Shown: in pieces, positions 53,451-64,000 of the stretch
How the letters are laid out: each line of letters starts with the position of its first letter
How positions within the stretch are numbered: position 1 is the first letter of the stretch
From: Zeus faber
Taxonomy: Eukaryota > Chordata > Actinopteri > Zeiformes > Zeidae
Direction of reading: 5' to 3'
DNA: 64,000 nt
Assembly (NCBI GenBank): GCA_960531495.1
Contig: OY482852.1
Span: 11,368,396 to 11,432,395, forward strand
Translations under genes and position numbers: made by a program
Notes under the pieces: generated by a model
The model's database searches: none
What the model was told of the DNA's origin: nothing
The model's input: only the letters and a program-made list of their open reading frames with translations

Positions 53451-53979
53451 GTTTTCGCTCAATGCACACATGATGACGCTCGTGGCCTCGTGGGATCTTG
53501 CCATAGCCTCTTTTTCGAATTATTAGCAGCAAGAGAAATGATGATTTGATACGTGCGGGGGATTTAACAACTATCGCTGTCCGGTTCCTCTCCGGGATCG
53601 TTGTTGTTGAAAAGCCGACTTGGATTCCGAAATGCTGCTTTTAGATTGTCTCCTGTGCCAAATGATCTTCCGATCTCAGAAAAGAAAAACAGTTCATTTT
53701 CTTTTATGAATGAACAGCAACCGCATGTCATTTTTTTTTTTTTTTTCAAATACTTATCCTTTCAGTATGAGTGTGGATTTTTTTTTTAATGCTGACCTGT
53801 ATTGCTGTCCTCAAATTTACAACATAACTTGCATTTTTAAGCCTTAAAGTAAAGAGTTAGGTTATGATTCACAAGCTCTGGGTTTTTGCTTTTTATTTTC
53901 TCTGTTGTTCCACTTAAACAATATGACAAAGTATCTGTCATGACAAAAATGCTCTTCCATTACTTTATGTGTGTGTGTA

Positions 53980-53985
53980 AATAAA
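53980..53985 (+). promoter_or_regulatory. fam8a1: Polyadenylation signal AATAAA of fam8a1
   Basis: First canonical signal after the fam8a1 stop codon, about 530 bp downstream. Confidence 0.55.
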
Positions 53986-54099
53986 TCAAGATTTAATATA
54001 GTATTATATGATGATAAATGCTTTACACATTCTGGAGGTTGAAATGGAAACACCACTAAAATTCCTTTAAGGTTGCTAGGTTTTAAATTTTGCATGCTA

Positions 54100-55440
54100 T
54101 TTATTTATTTATGTTCCTGTTCTATTTTCTGAAGGTCACTTAAATAATTATCAGGGGCCGTGTGTTGAAGGATATCCTCTAAATCATGTTCCATAAAATT
54201 GGTCCTATTTGGCCTTTTAACATGATAAAAGTTTTAGTTTATTAGAAAATGACAATGCCCCTCTAATATTGGGCAGGTGTTTTGGTTCTGGGATTTTTCA
54301 TGCTGCGCGAGTTGCCTGCGTAGGACGTGGAATAATGAATTAATGATGCCGTAACATGGTGCAAGGAGTATTACGATTTTTTTCTTTCATAAGCATTGAA
54401 TAAATGGGTTCCTTTAAAATGAATTGTCAAAGAAGTGACAAAGGGATAAACTTTTGAAATTCATTTTTATTTATTTTTTTATTCAAAGCTTTATTATTTC
54501 CATGTATAAGGGCAACATCTGTATTATCAAAATCCTCAACCCCCTCCATGTGATATCGTGTATCAAAAAATGTAACTAACGGTGGTTTGTATGATGGATA
54601 CAGGTTGAGGTCCCAAGAAAACAGTTCATGTAACTAATACAACTGGAGACCACAGGTGATTAATTTTGATAAAGATGGTACAGCTGGTGTTTAAATGTCT
54701 TACATCAAATAAAATTGTTTTCACATTAATTTCTACTTCGCAATCTGTGTCCATTATTTTAAACAGCTCAGGTTAAAGATGTCGATTGTCCCAGATCCAG
54801 ATCAATACACAGAAGAACCGCAAGTGATTTCTACTCATATCTCTTTCAGCTTTGTAATTTATTGTAATACAAGATGACCAACAGTGATTGTGGAATAACT
54901 TACAGTCGTAGAAGTGACATTTTCCAAATCAAAGATCACAAGACTTAACATTTACTAGAAGCGCGTTCAATGTCCTCACTTTTTAAAGACGTTTGGCTCC
55001 ACCCAGTGGTTTTATATTGGTATTACAACCAGGAAGTGTGTAAAATTCCCCTCAATTAACTTTGACATTTGTATACGTTTGTTACTCTTTCATCGAGAGC
55101 AAGTGGATTTCTGACCAGATTTTTTTCTTATTCATGATGTGATTATGTCAGAGTTATTTGTTTGCGGGCACATTTAAATATTATGTTCGGAGCCTATTTT
55201 TTACTAGCAAGAGTTAACATGATAATGCTGCCATGTGCAATGTGCCATGCAGTTACTTTGGGCAATAAAATAATATAATGGATATAATTATTCAGTAAAA
55301 AAAAAACAGAAAACTGCCTAAAGCTTCAGTGATTGATGCAAAGGAATTGCGTCAAGATTGACATTGTATTTTTCAATGCTGGAGTGTTACGTTGTGTAAT
55401 GTGATGGCCCATGTAACAATGGAACTCTAAAAACTCCCTT
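54100..55440. other. Intergenic, no gene seen
   Basis: AT-rich sequence without a domain-bearing frame or recognised repeat. Confidence 0.5.
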
Positions 55441-55461
55441 TGTAATTCATCACATCTGCAG

Positions 55462-55527
55462 GCATCCCAGGGAGCTCCAACCCGAACCACTTTCTGTGGA
55501 TGGATGCAGCAACAAGACGGCCGCCAG
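55462..55527 (+). other. Exon-like segment, unassigned
   Basis: A 66-bp segment sits between a good acceptor (cacatctgcag) and a donor (CCAG|GTAGGA), and all three frames are open. One frame reads GSSNPNHFLWMDAATRRPP, another ELQPEPLSVDGCSNKTAA. No partner exon was identified. It may be an exon of a gene continuing beyond the window, or part of the regulatory-looking block around it. Confidence 0.25.
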
Positions 55528-55529
55528 GT

Positions 55530-55890
55530 AGGATTTCCAAAAACGGGCCTTTATTTGTCCGACGCCATCGTTCCTTCCTCCTCGCGAAGAGCTTCAAAAA
55601 ACGCAGCGGGCGTCCCTCACGTCAAGGTGCACCAGAGCGGGCTCGCGGTGCCGCAGATTTATTGTTGGCCATACGTCCCATGGCTCCCAGAGAGCGGCAG
55701 GGTGTCGCCGCGTCTCCCTGTGTGTGTTCGGCCGCTGCCTGTTGGTATTCCTCTCAAGTGGAGTCAGTAATTACAGGCTGGCTGCATCCTGCCAGAAAGA
55801 GAGGGAGCCGGTGATGAAGAGGCTGCTCCACTGGCTGAGAGAGGAGCCCAGTGCACATCCACAAGAGATTCATCAGGCAATCAGGGCGGT
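55530..55890. promoter_or_regulatory. Candidate conserved non-coding block
   Basis: Unique, GC-balanced sequence with cagatttattgttggccata and gtcagtaattacaggctggc, flanked by AT-rich or simple DNA. It looks enhancer-like. The alternative is untranslated or coding exon sequence. Confidence 0.3.
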
Positions 55891-55904
55891 TTTATATAAA
55901 ACAC

Positions 55905-55931
55905 ACGCACGCATGCACGCACTCACACGCG

Positions 55932-55964
<33 letters not shown>

Positions 55965-55965
55965 T
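55905..55965. repeat. CA-rich microsatellite
   Basis: CACG/CACA compound run. Confidence 0.9.
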
Positions 55966-56119
55966 ACCCCTTGATTCATTTGCACGACTTGGGTCACTCA
56001 TACATATTTCACTTCTTTCGCGGCCTCATTATCTCTTAACATTGTACTGGTATTTTTTACTCTTGGTATTCGTATCACAATTCAATCTGTAGAAACATGT
56101 CCTGTTGGATAAGAAGAGA

Positions 56120-58190
56120 AGCAAAGTCACTCTCCCCACTCTCCATAATAAATGTTATTTTTTTTTTTAAGTAAATAGCAGATGAGACATTGATGAGAAT
56201 GGGAAGGAACAGGTTTCGGTTTTGGGTGTGGGCTGCAGTTACTTGTTGTTTCTCGTCAGGGCGGTGTTGGAGGCCCCAGGCACGGACAGTGGGAGGCCCT
56301 TCTTCACCTCACTTCATGCAAGCATGGCTGGTCAACAAAAACCATTCGGACAGAGTCCACATTTTGCCATCCGGGTCACGCCCATCGTCTCGTGAATCGG
56401 ATGAATGGACGAGACGGTGTCGTGGTAAATCTCAAGGCGGCCGGTTTGACTCCCTCTCCATGCCATAAAGTGAGACTTGCAAAGAATCATGGTTTTCTTC
56501 CACGTTTTCAAGATTTTCTTGTTATAGCCGCAGGCAGCAATATTTATTAGGGTCCAGTTTATTCCTTTTAGGTACGTGTTCGCTTTTGGTTTCCATGAAA
56601 TGCATCACAAGTTACAAAGGTTACAAACATCGTGGACGTAAGTCTGCACGTTTGTCTTCCGGCGTCCAGTTTAAATATCCCTGAAGAATAGCGTTTTTAA
56701 GAACTACGATCGTGACACCTGGGTGACGCAGTGCGGACACAAAAGAGGAGGTCATTTCCTCCGATTGTTCTTAGAATTTACTGGGGGGGGGCGAAAATGT
56801 CTAGTTTTGAATGATTATATTTTCCAGAGTTTTGTTTAAAACACATGTTTTCTACAAAACCGGGCTTTGTAGAAAACAACGGCGTTCCTGCCCTTCAGGC
56901 TGGACCCCTCATAATAATCATAATAATAATAATAATAATAATAACAACAACAGTAATAATAATAATAATAATGACAACAACAATAATAATAATAATTATA
57001 ATGATTTACATAAATAGAAGGCAATACAATATAAATAATAAAAAAGCAAATTAACTATTGGTCCTGTATTATCAGCCTGGATTACTCATGAAAGCAACAA
57101 TTTGTGACTGAGTGCATCATTTTTATCTGGGCCATCCTCCCCAGACAGTTGCTGCTCGGGGCCCACGTACCTTTCTCTGTTTTGTGTGGGAGTCTGTGAA
57201 ATATATGTAGTAAATATAGCACATTGAAAGGATGTGGGCAGAGCGAGGATGTGCAGAAAGCATCAATAGTACTCCTGTTGAGAACTCGTTCATATGATTC
57301 CCCTCGTGAGTTTGGTTGGTCTCCATGGTCTGTCCTGTGGAGCCGGCCAAACTGGTTCACAACGTCAGTGAGCAATTTTGGAATGTTTGAGGCATTGAGA
57401 GGTCGTATGAAGCTCAACGTCTCCACCTCGTTTCTTCCTCATCGGCCGTGTTTATTTGTCTTCGTTTGGCGTTCGGTGCGATCACGGGGCCTCCAGCTCA
57501 CGTGCAGGGAAGCAGCGCCTCGATTCTTCTTCCGGTTTCTCTTCGAGCTGTCCACCTCCTCCTCCTCCTCCTCCTTCTCCTCCCCCTCAAATCACTCCCA
57601 CCCCTTCTCCCAGTTGCCTAAACTACGATCTGGGGATGATGTGCGTAAGCGGTGCCTCGCTATTTTCGGCTGAATGGAGAGCGTCCTGGCACTGGGACTC
57701 GTGGGATGAAAATCTGCTCATTCTGTCCGAAGCGAGCTCCCAACGTACGCACAGCTTATACAGACATGTACGAACGTCGTCCGCACTGACTGTTTGCATC
57801 TACGACAACACAGCTCGCAAAACTATGTGGATATTCTAACTCAAAGGGTGTGCTTTTGAAAGAAATCTTGATTCGACGCCAAGATTTTTTTTAACTTTTT
57901 AACCGTCCATATTAGGTGAGATAGGTTAGATGAATAGAAGTGAAGAACTGGTATAGAACTAAACCTTTTGTACACAATTGGCATCTGGATTTCTGTCAAA
58001 ACAAACCAGGGCCATCTATGCTGCTTCTGCTGTTTGAGTCCCAAGGTGGATTTTATATACAGTAGATGTAAACATTCATTTGAGTTACTTTTCAGCTGGT
58101 TCGCATTTAATCCCTGATCCAGGCTCAGGGTCACTGCACTTTGCTCAGCCAGCAGCTGAGCTGACCGTCGCTCAACTGCAATCGCTGATT
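56120..58190. other. Intergenic with AAT/AAC simple repeats
   Basis: The (ATA)n and (AAC)n compound repeat at 56911-57003 dominates the middle. Pro-rich frames around 57540-57610 come from a CCT/CTC-rich tract. No gene is recognised. Confidence 0.55.
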
Positions 58191-58205
58191 TAATTCAATG
58201 ACAAT

Positions 58206-58310
58206 TATCCTCGGGTTACCTGACTCACCGTGCATCCACCTGACTCACCCTGCATCCACCTGACTCACCCTGCATCCACCCCACTCACCGCGCATCCACC
58301 TGACTGACCA
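58206..58310. repeat. Minisatellite, 20-bp unit, about five copies
   Basis: cctgactcaccctgcatcca is repeated with small variations (accgtgc, accgcgc). Confidence 0.9.
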
Positions 58311-58665
58311 GCGCTGAGAATTAAGGGAAATAACAATATTATTCCATGCAAACTCTCAGATCTGCCACGCTTGCACCTAAACAGCGAGGTGAGCTCCGTG
58401 TCCCCCCCCCCCCCCCACCCCCGCGCTGCATTCCCTGGATCTGGATTAACAAAAAATAAATAAAAAAAAGCGCCTTTCAGCGTGTAATGCAACACCACCA
58501 TTGAGCAGGATCCACGGAGCCTCCCATCCCTTTTTAGTGGGCACTGGAGACCGTGGAGCGCAGCCTTGTTGCCATGGCAGCAGCAGGCTCTCCCCACACA
58601 GTGTGGTTGTGGAGGTGGTGGAGGGAGAGAACCCACGTTGCTCCCTCCGAACACACCGTCCCACG

Positions 58666-58669
<4 letters not shown>

Positions 58670-58724
<55 letters not shown>
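58670..58724. repeat. (CA)n microsatellite
   Basis: A CACACG start leads into a nearly pure CA run. Confidence 0.95.
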
Positions 58725-58726
<2 letters not shown>

Positions 58727-59021
58727 GGTCCGCCGCCTGTCTGTGGTTATTTACCTCCCACTTCCACCGCAGACAGACGCTCCTAATCCCACCACCCACT
58801 CCGCGCTCATCATGATTGGTTATCAATTACACATCATGCATGGTGTTTCTCCATGGTGCACCCTCACTCCCCTTTCCTTGTTTCTCACATTCTCTTTCTT
58901 TTTGAATGAATGCACTATTTTCTTTTGTAAATATCTTGATTTGAGTTGTTTATTTTCTCAATATAAAGATACAATAACACAATGACATTTCCCAATGCAG
59001 ACCCATTAAAAGTCTGTATGA

Positions 59022-59155
59022 TAATCATAATGATAATAATAATAATAATAATAATGCCAACAACAACAATAACAACCATGCCAATAATAATAATAACAAC
59101 AGAAAAAATAAATAGCATAATAATAATCATAATAATAATAATAATAACAACCACC
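59022..59155. repeat. (AAT)n/(AAC)n compound microsatellite
   Basis: ATAATA runs interspersed with CAACAA words. Confidence 0.95.
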
Positions 59156-59159
59156 ACCT

Positions 59160-60000
59160 TTATTTGTTGGGCACCTTTCATAAATATTTTTGCTTTCCAT
59201 TAATAAAAGGCAAATAGCAACAATAAAAATTCATACATGCAAAATGCATTTGATATAAAAAAAAGGAAATATATATTAAATTTCAATTCTGGAAGCAGAT
59301 CAGCTGGCATGTGTGTTTCATGTCCGGACATGTCCCGTCTGCTGCATCAGGGTGAAACGCCACAAAGAAAGGAGTTCAGTGGAAATACAGAATGAATAGA
59401 AAAGAAGAACAGGATGTGATGTTTGGACAACACGACACCGGACAATTCCAAGGTATCTGTGCACCGTGGTGTGATATGTTTGGGATCCGGGCTGTTCAGC
59501 ACACGATCACGTTGACGCTGCGTAAAGGGCCTGTCAACTCCATAGACTATTCGAGGTAGAACTGCTTATGGGTCAGGTAAACAAAAAAAAAAAAATCAAA
59601 TAATGAATTGCAGTATGATTTTTACACAGCCATAAAGGTCACATTATATAACCCGCAAAGTTCACAGTGAAAGCAAGCACACGAGGAGGAACGCGAGGAC
59701 GTCAACATTATGGAATGCCATTTCATTTAAGTAAATCAATACACGAACAAACAAATATTGTCTATAAAATAAATCCTGAAATAAATAAACGGGACAGTAA
59801 ATATGTAAATGCATGTGAATATGCATAAATAGATGAGTAAATATAGTTCAATAAATAAATAAAATGGTTTTTTTTTTAATTTGAAGGAAGGACGCTTTTC
59901 AAAAAGACTTCTTTTGTTAATTTCAGGGGACCTTTATTTCACAATGCCACGTTTCCGTCTGTTACATACTAATTAATGAAGTGCGGTTATCGCAGCGATT
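59160..60000. other. AT-rich intergenic sequence, no gene seen
   Basis: TAAATAAA-rich text around 59720-59860. No exon or repeat family could be assigned. Confidence 0.5.
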
Positions 60001-60004
60001 TAGA

Positions 60005-60330
60005 GCCGGTGTCGTGCCGCCAAAAAGTGACGGCGGCACCTGCCTTGTTTTACTCCTCAAAATGACTTGGTTTCTCTCACGCGGGTTCTATTTCAAAGAG
60101 TATAGATTAGAAGATTATAAATTGAAATACGCCTGAAGGGACAACACGACTCATAACGTGCCGCTTTCGACGTCCCAAACCACAACGTGCAGCTTTTTTT
60201 AACCTGCCAAAAAGCGACCGCGGCTCCCGCCTTGTGACCCGAAAGGTTGTTTCTGTCCGAAAATGACGACATGGTTTCACCCACGAACGTTTTATCCGTG
60301 ACCTGGTGTCGCCGCACCCGGCGGACGGAT
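60005..60330 (+). repeat. Local repeat unit A, copy 4
   Basis: Contains two tandem parts: ccaaaaagtgacggcggcac, then cctcaaaatgacttggtttc, and later ccaaaaagcgaccgcggctc, then gaaaggttgtttctgtccg. The unit seems duplicated within this copy. Confidence 0.6.
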
Positions 60331-60339
60331 CCCTTTTGA

Positions 60340-61595
60340 GGCGCGACGCGCGTCCCGGTGGCTCCACAGTGCGAGCGTTTCACTCGCTTTCGCGACTGGA
60401 AGTAGATGCGTGCGAACTGTGGAATGCATTTTGGAGCACGCACTTTAAAAAAAAAAGTTTTACAAAATTCTACACAAGCTGCCGCATCGCCCCCCCCCCC
60501 CCCCAGCATAAAAAGGTTGATCACAACTGGGGACGTACCGATCCCATATTTATCGGCTGATGACGTCCGCATCCGCAGCTCATTCACCGCATGCCGTAAA
60601 GTAGCAGCGGCATATCGCGACGTGACGTCAAGGGACAGTCGCGTGGTAACCACGTCACCGCCGTGCGTCTGGCGTCCGCCATGTCGGGGCGGTGAAGAGC
60701 CGCTGTACGATGTGTATTGCGAGATGCAGACTTCCCTACAAATCAGCTGGAAATTTGGTTTGTAACGAACGTCGGATGTTGAACATGATACTGGCTATTT
60801 ATCGGAATTCAGTTCAGTCACTGGGGGCGGATCTAATCAACTCTATGCCGAAACATTAACCTTCTGCACAGCCACAACCTCCTCTGGGGACATGCAGCCT
60901 CCCATCTATGAAAGTGAAAAAAATTGCAATTTCATCTTTTGTGAGTTTCTCCAAAAATGTCGATTTCTATATCTATTATAGTGTGAAGCCGCCTGGTTGC
61001 TTGTTATTGTATTAATAAGTAAATCAATTAAATAATAAAATAAACAAGACTATTTTTGTGATATCCTTTGTGTCTAAACGGACTGAGGAGACTTTTTTTT
61101 TTTTTGGCGTTTAGAACTTAGAAGAAATACTTTATTATAGAGGTGTTCATACCGTTCAGACCATTTATACTGTTTATACAGTTTAAAGCAGTTTAGAGTA
61201 TAAATACTACATCATTTGACTGGGGTCCGGAGTTCGTGTCCTAACATAAACGCCGTGGGAGTGCAGAGTAAGGCGAGCCTAGCTCTTATGTTTGGACACA
61301 AAGACAAACAGGACACAGTGCGGCTGGTCAAGCGGAACCAGGTGACCCTCCACCGTGGCCGGCTCGCTCCCCTTCGGCGCCTGGCTCCACCCGAGGAGGT
61401 GTCGGGAGCTGAGGACCGTTTCTGAGCAACCACTCCTACCACCGTTGCGTAGGTGAGCGCCAACAGCAGCGCCGGCTCCCCCCGTCTCTCCGCCGGCTCT
61501 GAATCTGTGAGACAACCACGCCCCGTTAGTCTGCATATAACAGATGGAAATGTGGCATTAGGAAATAAAAGGCCCCGGAAATAAACAATGTAGAA
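60340..61595. other. Intergenic, no gene recognised
   Basis: CpG-containing at 60300-60700 and 61210-61500. A frame at 61216-61425 has no known domain. Poly-C at 60489-60504. Confidence 0.45.
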
Positions 61596-61600
61596 TTGTG

Positions 61601-62180
61601 CAGGGCTGCCCCCGACTAAAGATTTTCCTAGTCGACGATTAGTCGTCAGTTTAAGCCATTAATCGACTAATCTGTCGCACATTTATGATATTAATTTAAT
61701 TATTTAAATAGATGTTTTTGGGGCATCAGAAAATGGTTTGAGCTTCGGGGCTGAGAAAGAATTTTCTAACTAGCATTGTCAACACTGTGCTACATTACAG
61801 ATAAAAACAAAACCTAATAACCAGCCTTTAAAATATAAATTTAATTTACAAGCGCTGCGTGCATGAAGCGAGCCGCCGTTAATTACAGTGGCTCAACATT
61901 ACATCGGTGAAACTTATTAGGCCCAATTATTATTTTTTTAATGTGCACATTTAAGGGGGTTTGGGCACGCCTCCGGCCCGTCTCCGCCCATTCCCTCAGG
62001 GCATTTAAAATACGATTTGATTATTGAAGAATGTGATTAACGGTTTCAAATGGCTCTAATAATATACGCAGTGTCTTTTATAATGTAAGCAATATTTTTT
62101 CTGACTTTTAGACGAGTCGATTAGTCTAAGTTTAAACTTCCGTTTCAACCTCTCAGTTAGTCCCGAGGACCATCCCTATT
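61601..62180. mobile_element. Non-autonomous hAT-like element
   Basis: The left end cagggctgcccccgactaa and the right end (reverse complement tagggatggtcctcgggact) form imperfect terminal inverted repeats of the CAGGG type. The internal words cctagtcgacgattagtcg and gacgagtcgattagtcta are also mirrored. There is no transposase. Part of the interior recurs at about 62220-62345. Confidence 0.6.
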
Positions 62181-62219
62181 CTAAATGTGTCAGAACAACC
62201 AACAAAGGGACTGAGCATT

Positions 62220-62345
62220 TCTGTTAATATATCTAGCAACACAAACGCAATCATTTATAACTAGCGATTACAATATAAATGTCATTTACAAGCCTTACAA
62301 TGCCTGCAGCTATATGTATGAAGTTAACGTTGATTGCAGTGTAAT
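62220..62345. repeat. Partial second copy of the hAT-like interior
   Basis: Words acaatataaatgtcatttac and gttaacgttgattgcagtg parallel aaaatataaatttaatttac and gccgttaattacagtgg inside the neighbouring element. Confidence 0.4.
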
Positions 62346-62349
62346 GGCA

Positions 62350-63350
62350 TCGGTGTTAGATTGCTTCCCTATAACCCTCTATATCACTATGCAATTTTGT
62401 CCCCGGACACGATCGCTTGGGAAATCGAAGGCTCGATTTACAGCACAAAGGAAGTGTGTGAGCCATCGGGCAACTAAAAGAGGAAGAGGAAGAGGATGGC
62501 GTTCCCAATCACTGTCCCAAACTGGGCAGAGTGGAATGCAATCTCGTAACTAACTCGCAACTTGGTTTGAACGGCGATGTCTCAATGAACACGGTGTCTA
62601 ACTGAACACGATGTAATCCTTTGCAACAGAACAGCGGAGGTGCCAGGTCGCGCGTCCTGCCCAACTGACTTTTAATCCAGTAGAAAATCGTGACCATTTC
62701 AATTGACCTCTTTAGTGAACACACTTCTTCCTTCTCTCTTATTTCCAAAGTGGTGTTGCGACAGCGGCGCAAACAATAATACCGCTTGGAAAGGCTTGGG
62801 GGGGAGGGGTGGGTTGTCTGTTTCCACTTTAATAGTCATGTTGCAAATATATTTACAACATTCCGCTGACTTCTTAGGGTGAGTTAGTTCATGTTGGCGC
62901 ACGGGTCTGAGCAGAGCGGCATCAATTTGTGCACCCAGCTTGTGTGTTGCTTTCAGTGTGTATGTAAGGTATAGACTCAAGCATGTAAAGTATATCCCTT
63001 TTATCTCAATTTGAAGCAGCACGATAGAGTGCACTTGATATGAATAAAGGTTCAGATTCCCCGTCCGAGGCCCATAATAACGGCCGATATTTGGGTTTCT
63101 GAAGAACTATCAACATCGGTTGGAATTTGACGGATAAAGTGCTGATAAAGGTTATATCCTACAGATTGGTAATACCAGCAGGTTTAGAAGCCACGAGTAG
63201 CAGTTAGTACAATTCCAATTTATTCTTCCAATTATATTTTCCAAGATTAAATATAATCTTGGAGAATATTGAATAACCATTAAAGGATTGTCAGTGTCAA
63301 TAGTAAACTGGCAGAGACTGCTGGGATAGGCCTACTTTAAAAGTATATTC
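62350..63350. other. Intergenic, no gene seen
   Basis: No domain-bearing frame. The text near 63055-63170 (ggccgatatttgggtttctg) resembles the interior of hAT-like ends but is not assigned. Confidence 0.4.
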
Positions 63351-63354
63351 ATCC

Positions 63355-63690
63355 CCACTCGGCTTTTAGCCCTAAAATTTACATTTTTTTGATAATCACC
63401 CCGAGTCAATGCAAAACATAATCCGTGTTTGTGTCCTCACACGTGAAGTTTGCCGTCAGCTCCAGAGCAACGGGTCTAAATTGTGTCGGTTTTATTCTAA
63501 TCCCAAAAGTTGATAAAGTTGATGAAATGTCTCTGCGGGACGTGCAGTGTTTAGTCCGTTTGAATTGAGCCGTGTTGTTGGGCTCTCTTGGGATCTTATT
63601 GCACAGAGACACCGTGAGGCAGGACTCTGTGGACTTGCATTTATTTGAGGACAGGTAGTATGATCACAATCAAAAAGTATCTTTTTCACC
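63355..63690 (-). repeat. Local repeat family, partial long-segment copy 3
   Basis: Words ggcttttagccctaaaat, tccagagcaacgggtctaaa, gatgaaatgtctctgcggga and agacaccgtgaggcaggact parallel 27400-27780, and the reverse complement of 19400-19500. Confidence 0.6.
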
Positions 63691-64000
63691 TACAAGGAAA
63701 GTGACTTGGTGAGGGTGGTGCATACACTGTAAAAGACAAAAAGCAACACGATATAAGCAAATATAGACAGCCATGTTCTCAATTTTAGGATAAAGAAATC
63801 ACACGCAACAAGTCTATTGGCATCATCAGCGATCTTTCCGTCATCCTCCTCTAGACGACATGCCAACATGGCTTCTACATTACCCACAATGCAATCTGTT
63901 AAAGTGACAGGCCCCGGCACTACTGGATCTGTCCTGGAATTGTGTGTTAAAAGTAACAAATGAAGATGAGGGATTTAAAAAATGTTTTTTTTTTTTTTTT

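Noticed and set aside
57224-57839. Frames with Ser- or Pro-rich stretches
   Set aside because: The composition comes from CTC/CCT-rich sequence, and no motif, splice pattern or conserved word supports a gene.
61216-61425. 69-residue frame ending EEVSGAEDRF
   Set aside because: No recognised domain and no plausible partner exon. It is likely part of an unclassified repeat.

Overview
The window is nuclear DNA of a vertebrate, almost certainly a teleost fish. The evidence is intron-bearing genes with consensus GT-AG junctions, CpG-rich promoters, dense microsatellites, Tc1/mariner, hAT-like, LINE and SINE remnants, and a fatty-acid-binding protein of the fish fabp11 type. Seven protein genes were reconstructed exon by exon from splice sites, reading phase and remembered family sequences. 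No database search was possible, so orthology rests on motifs.

Layout. 1-2.47 kb: decayed LINE with reverse transcriptase and RNase H. 2.5-7.9 kb: rbm12b (+), with its whole coding region in one exon. 10.4-12.7 kb: a five-exon orthologue of human C8orf88, a small eIF4E-binding protein (+). 12.7-20.8 kb: repeat-rich gap with a split Tc1-like element, an old retrovirus-like gag fossil and a LINE tail. 21.4-25.3 kb: uridine phosphorylase (+). 25.5-28.5 kb: Tc1-like transposon carrying a nested SINE-like insert, then an inverted copy of a local repeat family. 28.8-33.4 kb: stmn2 (+). 34.4-36.7 kb: hey1 (-), tail to tail with stmn2. 37-45 kb: mostly non-coding, with several enhancer-like stretches. 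45.0-47.5 kb: a split open reading frame I cannot assign (+). 48.5-49.7 kb: fabp11 (+). 51.4-54.0 kb: fam8a1 (+). 54-64 kb: no gene that I can name; hAT-like and other repeats, one exon-like segment, and possible regulatory sequence.

The genes do not form a pathway. RBM12B, C8orf88, STMN2, HEY1 and the FABP4/5/8/9/12 cluster all lie on human 8q21-q22, so most of the window looks like a compacted and reshuffled piece of that conserved block. FAM8A1 (human 6p) and UPP1 (human 7p) are additions. The best candidate for something undescribed is the phase-compatible split frame at 44.97-47.47 kb between hey1 and fabp11.
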